DNA from: an uncultured Bacteroidota bacterium
GTDB lineage: Bacteria; Bacteroidota; Bacteroidia; Flavobacteriales; Schleiferiaceae
Assembly (NCBI GenBank): GCA_913056475.1
Contig: CAJXMS010000038.1
Span: 1-12,242 of the forward strand
Reading direction: 5' to 3'
Length of the DNA stretch: 12,242 bases
Each line of letters starts with the position of its first letter. Position 1 is the first letter of the stretch. The notes beneath the pieces were generated by a model. The model saw only the letters and a list, made by a program, of their open reading frames with translations. It ran no database searches and was not told the DNA's origin. The translations under genes and the position numbers were made by a program. Shown one piece after another: positions 1 through 6,542 of the stretch.

Positions 1-1582
1 GAAATGGCGTAGAGATTTGGCCGCTTTAAGCTTTCAGCATCCTCTCACCAGGACCCGTTTTGTGATAAGACCCCGCATGACCCAAAACGTACGGGACAGC
101 CGCAGCCATCTTAAGGAATTTATGGTTCTTTCTAATTATCAGCATCTATCTTTGGGCAAAAACTGGCCCCTGGCGGTACCGCCTCTTCAGGCCAATGGCG
201 ATCACTTCGCCTGGGCCCCCGCTTGCATCGAAATCAGTCCCCAGGGTCGTTACCTTTTTGCCTTAATGTACAGTTTTGGCGATTACATGGGTCAGACCCC
301 TAAGCTGATGCGCTATGATCTATTTGCCAATGATTCCGCCTCTTTTGTTAACTCTGCGTCTGAAATACCTTTACCATCTCGATATGATGGGCAAAGTGGG
401 GGCCAGGTCATTTATGATATGAAATCTGCTCCAGACGGGAATATTTACTTTATTGCCCAAAAGGATTGGAATCCTTGGAGAAATTATTCCCACCACCGGC
501 AACTGGGCCGGATTACCCACCCCGACACCAGCGATCCATTCTGGATTGGTTTTAATGACAACTACCACACCTTTCCACCTTACACGCTGCATAATTATTT
601 TCCCAACCGCATGCCCAATGAACTGCCTATGGCGCCTTTTCAGCAGTTGACCTACTGCCCGGATAGCGTGCGGCTGCACTTCAATTACCCCGCGGTAACC
701 GATAGTCTCTGGTGGAGCTTTGGCGACACCACCCTGGGCGCGGCCAACCACGATACCGCTACCCATCCGGTGATCCCTTATACCGAACCCGGCAAGTACC
801 CCGTAAGCGTAGAGCTTTGGTGGAAAGGCCGTCAGCTACGCACCCTGGTTGATACGGTACGGGTTAAGCCGGAACCCGAGCTCGATCTGCCCGGCGATAC
901 CGCCCTCTGCCCGGGCGATACGTTATTCCTGGACGGCCGCCAGGGCTTTCCGGCCCAGTATAGCTGGAATACGGGCAGTAGTGACTCCACCCTGACGGTG
1001 CGCGATAGCGGCTACTACCACTTATCGGTAAGTACCTCCTGTGGTACGGTAAGCGACAGCCTGCGGGTGCAGTACCTCATCGAACCCCAAGAACGCCCCT
1101 TGCCCGATACGGTGCTCTGCCAGGGGGATAGCCTTTTGCTGGATGTAAGCCAGCCCGAAGCGGTCCAATACCGCTGGGCGGATGGCATTACCCAACCCCA
1201 GCGGTGGGTGGACAGCGCCGGCAGTTACCGGGTAACCCTCCAGACGGGCTGTGATACCCTTACGGAAGAGGCCCATCTTACTTATGAGCGCTGTGGCTGC
1301 CGCTATCACGTGCCCAATGCCTTTTCGCCCAACGGCGATGGGGTAAATGAACGCTTCAAAATAAAGTATGCCTGCGAGGATGTGCAATTTGAGCTACAGA
1401 TCCTCAACCGCTGGGGGCAGGTCATTTACCGTCAAGATGAAAATACACCCGCCTGGGACGGTACTTTCCAGGGCCAGCAAGCGCCGGAAGGGGTGTACCT
1501 CTACCGCCTGGTGTTCCGCGGGGGTGAGGCTGATCATTACCGGGAGGAAGAAGAACACGGAAGCTTGGTACTGATGCGGTAG
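1..1582 (+). CDS. Secreted PKD/Ig-like protein with T9SS type B (gliding-motility) C-terminal sorting domain, 5' partial
   Basis: The reading frame is open to the left edge (codons from base 2, no stop), so the true start is probably upstream. The first usable in-window start is a TTG at 17, and residue numbers here count from it. Residues ~40-195 resemble the beta-propeller-like region found before PKD domains in large Bacteroidota surface proteins (SPQGRYLFAL, APDGNIYFIAQ). A PKD domain follows at ~210-285 (WSFGDTT, then YTEPGKYPVSVEL). Two tandem Ig-like repeats of ~70 residues come next, each opening with an L-P-x-D-T-x-L-C-x-G-D motif (~291-353 and ~362-423). The last ~95 residues are the gliding-motility C-terminal domain (VPNAFSPNGDGVN at ~432, ILNRWGQVIYR, WDGTFQG, GVYLYRLVF, ending GSLVLMR). 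This domain marks cargo for type IX secretion and surface attachment. The ligand or function is unknown. It ends 2 bp from the convergent rlmN stop. Confidence 0.9.
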   Translation, partial: KWRRDLAALSFQHPLTRTRFVIRPRMTQNVRDSRSHLKEFMVLSNYQHLSLGKNWPLAVPPLQANGDHFAWAPACIEISPQGRYLFALMYSFGDYMGQTPKLMRYDLFANDSASFVNSASEIPLPSRYDGQSGGQVIYDMKSAPDGNIYFIAQKDWNPWRNYSHHRQLGRITHPDTSDPFWIGFNDNYHTFPPYTLHNYFPNRMPNELPMAPFQQLTYCPDSVRLHFNYPAVTDSLWWSFGDTTLGAANHDTATHPVIPYTEPGKYPVSVELWWKGRQLRTLVDTVRVKPEPELDLPGDTALCPGDTLFLDGRQGFPAQYSWNTGSSDSTLTVRDSGYYHLSVSTSCGTVSDSLRVQYLIEPQERPLPDTVLCQGDSLLLDVSQPEAVQYRWADGITQPQRWVDSAGSYRVTLQTGCDTLTEEAHLTYERCGCRYHVPNAFSPNGDGVNERFKIKYACEDVQFELQILNRWGQVIYRQDENTPAWDGTFQGQQAPEGVYLYRLVFRGGEADHYREEEEHGSLVLMR

Positions 1583-1584
1583 GT

Positions 1585-2639
1585 TTAAGCCTCCACGCCT
1601 TCCACATTGCGGTTGGCCAGTTGCCCACAGGCGGCATCGATGTCTTTTCCGCGGCTGCGGCGCACCGTCACCGGGATGCCGGCCTTTTCCAGGGCCAGGA
1701 TATAGGCCTGAAGGCGATCCTCATCGGCCTGCTGGTAGTCGGTGCCCTCCACGGGATTGTACTCGATCAGGTTGACCTTACTGGGTACCCGGCTGGCAAA
1801 GGCCACCAGGGCAGCCACGTCTTCGGGGGCGTCGTTTACGCCCTTCCATACCACGTATTCATAGGTGAGGCGGCGGCCCGTTTTGGCGTACCAGTATTCC
1901 ACCGCTTCGCCCAGTTCGGCCACGGGATTGGCCTTGTTGATGTTCATGATGCGGCTGCGTACTGCGTCGCGGGCGGAATGAAGCGAGAGGGCCAGGTTAA
2001 ATTTTACCGCATCGTCGGCCAGCTTCTTCATCAGCTTGGCGAGGCCCACCGTGCTGAGGGTAATGCGACGGGGCGACATGCCCAGGCCACTGGGGCTGGT
2101 AATGCGTTCTACTGCGGCCAGCACGTTTTTGTAATTCATCAGCGGCTCGCCCATACCCATGAAGACGATGTTCGTCAAGGGCCGTTGAAAAAGGCTCTCC
2201 GCTTCATTGCGATGGCCACTACCTGATCGTAGATCTCATCCGGATTAAGATTGCGCATGCGCTGGAGCTGCGCGGTGGCGCAAAAGCTGCAGTCCAGGCT
2301 GCAGCCCACCTGACTGCTCACACAGGCGGTGATCCGGTTGGGGGTAGGTATAAGTACCGATTCTACGATGTGGCCATCGTAGAGCTTTACCGCGTTTTTG
2401 ATGGTGCCATCCGCACTGCGCTGCATCTGGTCTACCCGGATATGGTTGATCACAAAGGCCTCCTCCAGGCGCGTACGGAGACGCTTGGGCAGGTTGGTCA
2501 TGCTTTCGAAGTCGCGGGCGGCCTTTTGCCAAAGCCATTCGTACACCTGGGTAGCGCGGAAGCGGGGCTCGCCTATTTCGGCAAAGTAGCTCAGTAGCTG
2601 TTCACGGGTTAGGCTGCGGATGTCGCGCTTCTTTTCCAT
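1585..2639 (-). pseudogene. rlmN: rlmN, dual-specificity 23S rRNA (A2503) / tRNA (A37) C2-methyltransferase, interrupted by a frameshift
   Basis: Radical-SAM methyltransferase that makes 2-methyladenosine in 23S rRNA and some tRNAs. The start is the ATG at 2637-2639 (MEKKRDIRSLTREQL), which sits just after a promoter -7 box. The 5' frame carries CVSSQVGC and the CxxxCxxC iron-sulfur motif (CSLDCSFC), then runs into a stop at about 2175 after VVAIAMKRRAFFNGP. The 3' frame resumes in a different phase with NEAESLFQRP, LTNIVFMGMGEP, the SAM-binding region, and the catalytic cysteine in DIDAACGQLA. Both halves together cover the whole family and keep every catalytic cysteine I can identify. The break lies between the ATC at 2211-2213 and the AAT at 2206-2208, where the two bases between them should be three. 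One missing base explains everything. It may be a real mutation or a sequencing/assembly error. If translated as written, the product would be a truncated ~154-residue protein without the C-terminal half. Confidence 0.9.
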
Positions 2640-2643
2640 GGGG

Positions 2644-2672
2644 CAAAGGTAGGGCGCCTTTCGGTTTACCAA
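2644..2672 (-). promoter_or_regulatory. Bacteroidota-type promoter for rlmN (leaderless arrangement)
   Basis: On the minus strand TACCTTTG (2651-2644) matches the Bacteroidota -7 consensus TAnnTTTG exactly. A TTG at 2672-2670 lies 18 nt upstream, in the expected place for the -33 element. The rlmN ATG begins only 4 nt after the box, so transcription probably starts at or next to the start codon. No Shine-Dalgarno sequence is visible. The call rests on motif and spacing only. Confidence 0.6.
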
Positions 2673-2720
2673 GCGCGCTTGTGGCGCCCTCGGGGTGGCC
2701 AAAAAGGGCCAGGTTAACGT

Positions 2721-2864
2721 GTGCCTGTCCACAGAGTCCGGTGTCTCGTCTAGAAAGTTCAAGAACGAGGCGCGAGAGGACGATAAAACCGCAGTTTACT
2801 TTAGTAAATGAGGATTTTGAGGACGATCGCAACGATGTTATTGGACTTTATAGACAGTCACTAA
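2721..2864. repeat. MITE-like intergenic repeat, copy A
   Basis: Copy A of a two-copy direct repeat; the other copy is at 3778-3921. The core 2753-2864 aligns without gaps to 3810-3921 with 8 mismatches in 112 bases (about 93% identity). The left 32 bases are more diverged (about two-thirds identical). The ends form an imperfect terminal inverted repeat: left GTGCCTGTCCACAGAGTCC and right, reverse-complemented, GTGACTGTCTATAAAGTCC (15 of 19 match). A small central inverted repeat TTTACT-TT-AGTAAA lies at about 2794-2807. The right end overlaps the stop codon of the small membrane protein gene. The structure suggests a non-autonomous insertion-sequence derivative, but no transposase is present in the window. 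Confidence 0.75.
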
Positions 2865-3010
2865 CTGCGGCGCCCGTCCAGCAGCCATACCGCCCCAATA
2901 ACAATAAAGGCAATGCCCGAGACGATAGGGGGCTGCATGCTCTTAGGAATGCCGAGGTAAAGCAGGTAAGCGCCCAAAAGGATCACGATAACGGCGGCTA
3001 CGGATTTCAT
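2861..3010 (-). CDS. Small two-helix membrane protein of unknown function (49 aa)
   Basis: I chose the ATG at 3008-3010, giving MKSVAAVIVILLGAYLLYLG, because it opens directly on a hydrophobic helix. A longer in-frame version starting near 3088 would overlap the sulfotransferase end and adds a less typical N-terminus. The protein has two membrane segments, about residues 3-21 and 33-45, joined by a short loop (IPKSMQPPIVSG), and ends in the charged tail DGRRS. I do not recognise a named family; small hydrophobic proteins like this are common in Bacteroidota. It lies 61 nt downstream of the sulfotransferase gene on the same strand. A weak -7-like sequence (TATCTTG) occurs in the gap, so it may have its own promoter. 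Its stop codon lies inside repeat copy A. Confidence 0.55.
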   Translation of the reverse strand: MKSVAAVIVILLGAYLLYLGIPKSMQPPIVSGIAFIVIGAVWLLDGRRS

Positions 3011-3071
3011 AAGCTGGATTTTTTTGGTGATGAGTGGAGGCAAGATAAAAAAACCCAGAGATAAAAGCGCC

Positions 3072-3740
3072 CTAGCCACGCCGCGCATACCCCATATCCT
3101 CGAGCAAGGACTGGGGCAAGGCGGCGTTTAGTTTCCGCAGTTGGCGGGACGTATATTGCTTGAGATAGCGCTCTTCCTGGTAATAGAGCCGTTTTTTCGG
3201 ATCAAAACGGCGGGACATGGCCACCTTTTCCGGCAGCGCGGCTCCCTGCGGCGTCCTTCGTTTCAGGCCCAGGTCTCGTTCCAGATTTTCTAAAACGTCC
3301 TCAGGCTTGTTTAACAGGTCAATGTAGCGCAGCAGCACCACTTGCTCGCTTTCCCGGGCAAAATCCAACCACCGCTGATAGAAGGCTACGTATTCTCGAA
3401 CGGGATGGTGCGGGGATTTGCGCCAGCGGTTTTTGCGGGCCCAGCGCCGGTAGCTGCGGTACCAGCTGTAAGGGTCTTTAGACAGGACCAGCACAGCGCG
3501 AGGGGCATCTACCGCGAATACTTTTTGGTGAAAGTCCCGAAAATCCCGGAAGTGCCAGTCATTCTGGAAAGGCGGACGAGCGATGAGCTGTTTATCTTCG
3601 TATAGTCTAAAATGCTTGTGCCGGGGGTTGTGCCGTTCCGGCTCATTGAGCCACCGGAGCGCAAAGTGCTGGTCTAAGATATGCTGCAGAAAGTTGGTGC
3701 CGCTGCGCTGTAAGCCGTAAATCAAAAGGGGCGTCTCCAT
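3072..3740 (-). CDS. Sulfotransferase-like protein (PAPS-dependent type), 222 aa
   Basis: Residues 6-18 (LIYGLQRSGTNFL) form the phosphosulfate-binding loop typical of PAPS-dependent sulfotransferases. Residues 83-98 (AVLVLSKDPYSWYRSY) match the 3'-phosphate-binding region, with the conserved Ser/Arg pattern. The rest, rich in Arg, Trp and Tyr, fits a small single-domain cytosolic sulfotransferase. The start is the ATG at 3738-3740, since the nucleotide-binding loop begins immediately after it; an in-frame TTG at 3771-3773 would add 11 residues of no family character. No signal peptide is visible. The acceptor cannot be told: a glycan, lipid or small molecule are all possible, and no glycosyltransferase or PAPS-synthesis gene is adjacent. 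It and the small membrane gene are bracketed by direct repeat copies A and B, which may mean they arrived as a unit. Confidence 0.75.
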   Translation of the reverse strand: METPLLIYGLQRSGTNFLQHILDQHFALRWLNEPERHNPRHKHFRLYEDKQLIARPPFQNDWHFRDFRDFHQKVFAVDAPRAVLVLSKDPYSWYRSYRRWARKNRWRKSPHHPVREYVAFYQRWLDFARESEQVVLLRYIDLLNKPEDVLENLERDLGLKRRTPQGAALPEKVAMSRRFDPKKRLYYQEERYLKQYTSRQLRKLNAALPQSLLEDMGYARRG

Positions 3741-3777
3741 ATCGCCACCGCTTAGTTTATTTAAGACGGTCAATTTA

Positions 3778-3921
3778 GGGTCCGTCCAAAGAGTCGAGTG
3801 TTTGTCCTTGAAAGTTCAAGAACGAGGCGCGAGAGGACGATAAAACCGGAGTTTACCGGCGTAAATGAGGATTTTGAGGACGATCGCAACGAAGATATTG
3901 GACTTTATAGACAGGCACTAA
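3778..3921. repeat. MITE-like intergenic repeat, copy B
   Basis: Second copy of the repeat at 2721-2864, in the same orientation, with no indels relative to it. The terminal inverted repeat is present but weaker on the left: GGGTCCGTCCAAAGAGTCG against GTGCCTGTCTATAAAGTCC from the right end, 12 of 19 matching. The central inverted repeat keeps its stem (TTTAC/GTAAA at about 3851-3864) while the loop has changed to CGGC. It lies immediately downstream of the queA stop codon (3922-3924). TA dinucleotides flank 3778-3918 on both sides, which could be a target duplication, but copy A does not show the same. Confidence 0.75.
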
Positions 3922-4980
3922 TTAAAGGATCAGCATGGCATCGCCGTAAGCCAGAAAGCGGTACTTCTCCTTTACGGCCTCCTTGTAGGCTTTCATAATC
4001 AATTCGTACCCACCAAAGGCGGACGCCATCATCATCAGGGTACTCTTCGGCGGGTGGAAGTTGGTGATCATACTATTAACGATCTGAAAATCATATGGCG
4101 GGAAGATGAACTTATTGGTCCAGCCATCCATGGTTTTAAGATGATTGTCTGTGCTTACCGAACTCTCCAGTGCTCGCAGCGGCGTAGTACCTACGGCACA
4201 TACTTTCTTGCGGCGGTCTATGGAATCGTTTACCAGCTTTACGGCCTCTTTATCGATAAGGAGCTGCTCACTGTCCATTTTATGCTTACTGAGATCTTCT
4301 ACCTCTACCGGCCGGAAGGTACCCAGTCCTACGTGTAAGGTGATTTCGGGGCGGTGAACCCCCTTGATCTCCATACGCTTGAGGAGGTTTTTACTAAAGT
4401 GGAGGCTGGCCACGGGCGCTGCTACCGCGCCTTCGTGTTTAGCAAAGATGCTCTGGTAGCGCTCATCGTCTTCCGCGTCTGGATCCCGGTTAAAATATTT
4501 AGGCAGAGGCGTTTGCCCCAATTCTTTAAGTTTGGTGCGGAACTCTTCGTAGCTGCCATCAAAGAGAAAGCGCAAAGTGCGCCCGCGCGAAGTGGTGTTG
4601 TCGATAACTTCAGCCACCAGGCTCTCATCTTCGCCAAAATAAAGCTTATTCCCAATGCGGATCTTGCGGGCCGGGTCTACCAGCACATCCCACAATCGGC
4701 TTTGCGCGTTAAGTTCCCGAAGCAAAAAGACTTCTATGCGCGCCCCTGTTTTTTCTTTACTCCCGTACATGCGGGCCGGGAATACCTTGGTGTTATTGAG
4801 CACCAGCGAGTCCCCATCTTCAAAGTACTCCGTTAGGTCGGTAAATTTTTTGTGCTCAAATTTTCCCGTTTCCCGGTGTACTACCAGCAGCCGGCCATCG
4901 TCCCGGTGGGGGAGCGGACGCTCGGCTATCAGCTTTTCCGGCAGGTTATAGTTGAAGTGGGAGAGTTTCATCTTTTTCAT
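3922..4980 (-). CDS. queA: S-adenosylmethionine:tRNA ribosyltransferase-isomerase QueA
   Basis: QueA moves the ribosyl part of SAM onto preQ1 at tRNA position 34 to form epoxyqueuosine. The 352-residue length is normal for the family. Family motifs in order: LIAERPLPHRDDGRLLV (17-33), LVLNNTKVFPARMYG (59-73), QTPLPKYF, RYQSIFAKHEGAVAAPVASLHF (~174-195, with GAVAAPxAxLHF), HVGLGTFRPVEVED (216-229), AVGTTPLRALES (262-273), FIFPPYDF and ITNFHPPKSTLMMM (~291-318), and the C-terminal YRFLAYGDAMLI. The start MKKMKLSHFNYNLP fits the family N-terminus, and an exact -7 box lies 36 nt upstream. Other queuosine genes are not in the window. The gene is followed immediately by repeat copy B. Confidence 0.96.
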   Translation of the reverse strand: MKKMKLSHFNYNLPEKLIAERPLPHRDDGRLLVVHRETGKFEHKKFTDLTEYFEDGDSLVLNNTKVFPARMYGSKEKTGARIEVFLLRELNAQSRLWDVLVDPARKIRIGNKLYFGEDESLVAEVIDNTTSRGRTLRFLFDGSYEEFRTKLKELGQTPLPKYFNRDPDAEDDERYQSIFAKHEGAVAAPVASLHFSKNLLKRMEIKGVHRPEITLHVGLGTFRPVEVEDLSKHKMDSEQLLIDKEAVKLVNDSIDRRKKVCAVGTTPLRALESSVSTDNHLKTMDGWTNKFIFPPYDFQIVNSMITNFHPPKSTLMMMASAFGGYELIMKAYKEAVKEKYRFLAYGDAMLIL

Positions 4981-5016
4981 AGCTTACGGGCTTTGAATTT
5001 TTTCCAAAAAGGCCTG

Positions 5017-5024
5017 CAAAATTA
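5017..5024 (-). promoter_or_regulatory. Candidate -7 box for queA
   Basis: TAATTTTG on the minus strand is an exact match to the Bacteroidota -7 consensus TAnnTTTG, in the 65-nt gap between the upstream gene's stop and the queA start. No convincing TTG -33 element is seen at the usual 17-23 nt upstream, so the call is moderate. Confidence 0.45.
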
Positions 5025-5045
5025 CAAAAAAGACCCGTGCGCCCG

Positions 5046-5870
5046 TCAGGCGTCTGGCTCCCCAAAGCGCTTGCGGATAAGCTCCAGTAGCCGCTCCTCG
5101 TATTCTTCCTCTTCTTCCCAGTCATATTCTGGTTTTACCATCTCCAGAAGAAATTTCTCGGCTTCTTCCAGCCGTTCAAAACCATTAAGTTGAGAAAGCA
5201 CCCGGTTAAAATCAGCCTGGGAACCCCCGAAGAGGTGCTTCACAAAGGCGATCCGGTCGTTGAGTCCTACCTCTATGCTGCCTTTAGCCAGGCGGTCGTT
5301 GAGGTTGCGGGGCGCTTCCGGGCCATTCGTCGCTTCTTGAGGAGGTTCCGTGTCTTTTGGCCTGCGGCCAAAAGTGGGCGTCTCGGCGGCAGCGCTCGTT
5401 TTTTCGGCGGCATTTTCCCCGGGAGAAGCCTTTTCGGGCGGGGGGGCAGCTGGCTCGTCAGCCGAGGGCTCTTTTGCTGATTGGCTTGCGGCATGTTCAG
5501 GCGTTTTGGCGGGATTCTCGCCGGCGGATTTGGCCGGGGCGGGTGGGCGTTGCCCGGCGGTCTCCTGTTCTTCTGTCGTCGCTTCTGCCGGCTTTTCGGG
5601 TGTTTCCGCCGGGACGGGGTCGGGCCGGGAGGCCGCCGGCGAGCTGGCGGAGGGGAGTGTTTCTGGGGCCGCTTCCCCTTGCGGGGCCTTAGGGGACGCC
5701 TTCGTTTCCGCCTGGGGTGGAAGCCCATTTTCCTCGAGGTAATGGAGTACCAGCAGCCTTTCGTAGAGCATTTGCACCTGGGTAAGCTGCTCGGTGAGCG
5801 AGCCCGTTTTATAGTTTTCTAATATATCGTAGCAGAGCAGTTTCAAATCTTTGCGAATGCTGTCTTCCAT
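5046..5870 (-). CDS. Conserved Bacteroidota protein of unknown function with low-complexity linker (274 aa)
   Basis: The start is the ATG at 5868-5870 (MEDSIRKDLKLLCYDIL); the frame stays open upstream into the divergent tdk gene, but that part has no family character. Residues 1-50 look helical (QLTQVQMLYERLLVLHYLEENGL). Residues ~51-185 are a disordered Pro/Ala/Glu/Lys-rich linker. Residues ~186-274 form a compact domain: NLNDRLAKGSIEVGLNDRIAFVKHLF, then SQADFNRVLSQLNGF, then MVKPEYDW and an acidic EEEEEYEERLLELIRKRF tail. From memory this N-terminal helix plus C-terminal domain pattern recurs in hypothetical proteins across Bacteroidota, while the linker varies. No enzyme motif, signal peptide or membrane segment is visible. 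It lies upstream of queA on the same strand with 65 nt between, and is divergent from tdk. Confidence 0.8.
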   Translation of the reverse strand: MEDSIRKDLKLLCYDILENYKTGSLTEQLTQVQMLYERLLVLHYLEENGLPPQAETKASPKAPQGEAAPETLPSASSPAASRPDPVPAETPEKPAEATTEEQETAGQRPPAPAKSAGENPAKTPEHAASQSAKEPSADEPAAPPPEKASPGENAAEKTSAAAETPTFGRRPKDTEPPQEATNGPEAPRNLNDRLAKGSIEVGLNDRIAFVKHLFGGSQADFNRVLSQLNGFERLEEAEKFLLEMVKPEYDWEEEEEYEERLLELIRKRFGEPDA

Positions 5871-5890
5871 AGAAAGGCGCCGTTTTTGAG

Positions 5891-5930
5891 TAGTTTTGTG
5901 GGAGCTATTTTGACGATCGCCTAAGCTCCC
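5891..5930 (+). promoter_or_regulatory. tdk upstream region: candidate -7 box and leader hairpin
   Basis: TAGTTTTG at 5891-5898 matches the Bacteroidota -7 consensus exactly, 35 nt before the tdk ATG. Downstream, GGGAGCT (5900-5906) and AGCTCCC (5924-5930) form a perfect 7-bp inverted repeat with a 17-nt loop that contains the palindrome CGATCG. The right arm ends 3 nt before the ATG, so a folded leader would sit against the start codon. It could instead be a protein-binding operator. No clear -33 TTG lies at the expected distance. Confidence 0.4.
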
Positions 5931-5933
5931 TAA

Positions 5934-6542
5934 ATGTTTCTCGAAAATACAGTAAATCCCCAAAAACACGCCGGTTGGATCGAGGTGATCACCGGCAGCA
6001 TGTTTTCCGGCAAAACGGAAGAGCTCATCCGCCGGTTGCGCCGGGCCACCTTTGCGCAGCAACGCTTAGAAATATTCAAGCCCCAGGTAGACCACCGCTT
6101 TAGTGAAGAGGAAGTGGTAAGCCACGACCAAAACGCCATTCCCAGCACCGTGGTAGAAAGCAGCAGCAATATCCCGCTCTACAGCGATGGCTGCGAAGTA
6201 GTGGGTATAGATGAGGCGCAATTTTTTGACCCCGGCATCGTCGAAGTATGCAATGAGCTGGCCAATGCCGGCCTGCGGGTAGTAGTGGCCGGGCTGGACC
6301 TGGATTTTCAGGGGCGCCCCTTTGGCCCCATGCCGGCCCTTATGGCCACCGCCGAGTACGTTACCAAGGTGCATGCGGTATGCGTGCGCACCGGTAATCT
6401 GGCCCACTACTCGCACCGTAAGGTAGCCGATGAAAAGCAAGTAATGCTGGGCGCCGAAGCCCAGTATGAGCCGCTGAGCCGGGCTGCTTTTCAAGAAGTA
6501 AAGGCCCGGAATAAACCCTCCAGCCATGAAAAGGGAGAATGA
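5934..6542 (+). CDS. tdk: Thymidine kinase (TK1 family)
   Basis: Phosphorylates thymidine with ATP in pyrimidine salvage; cytosolic. The 202-residue length is usual. The Walker A loop is GSMFSGKT at 21-28, preceded by WIEVITG. The Walker B region is DEAQFF at 93-98, including the catalytic Glu94. VVAGLDLDFQGRPFGPM at ~117-133 is a TK1 signature, and the lasso-region pattern YEPLSR is at 178-183. TK1 enzymes normally carry a structural zinc held by four cysteines in two CxxC-like pairs. Here the first pair reads CVRT (only Cys150 left) and the second reads SRAA (none), so the usual site cannot form. The start ATG at 5934 follows a -7 box and a leader hairpin. The gene overlaps alr by 17 nt, suggesting translational coupling. 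Confidence 0.95.
   Translation: MFLENTVNPQKHAGWIEVITGSMFSGKTEELIRRLRRATFAQQRLEIFKPQVDHRFSEEEVVSHDQNAIPSTVVESSSNIPLYSDGCEVVGIDEAQFFDPGIVEVCNELANAGLRVVVAGLDLDFQGRPFGPMPALMATAEYVTKVHAVCVRTGNLAHYSHRKVADEKQVMLGAEAQYEPLSRAAFQEVKARNKPSSHEKGE

Noticed and set aside
2175..2200. Programmed -1 frameshift in rlmN at the T-run (CTTTTTC on the minus strand)
   Set aside because: The heptamer is an imperfect slippery site, I see no strong downstream structure, and a slip there would leave a non-family stretch (AMKRRAF). A base missing near 2209 fits the family better.
2681..3064. Plus-strand open frame through repeat copy A, with a matching peptide in copy B at 3798-3998 (ESSRTRRERTIKP...DFEDDRN...GLYRQ)
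   Set aside because: Both copies keep the frame, but the differences change amino acids with no excess of silent changes, there is no good start or ribosome site, and the peptides run on into unrelated antisense sequence. It reads as repeat DNA, not a gene.
5273..5742. Long open frames on both strands over the Pro/Ala-rich linker of the unknown protein
   Set aside because: GC-rich low-complexity DNA opens all frames; only the frame with conserved ends on both sides is credible.
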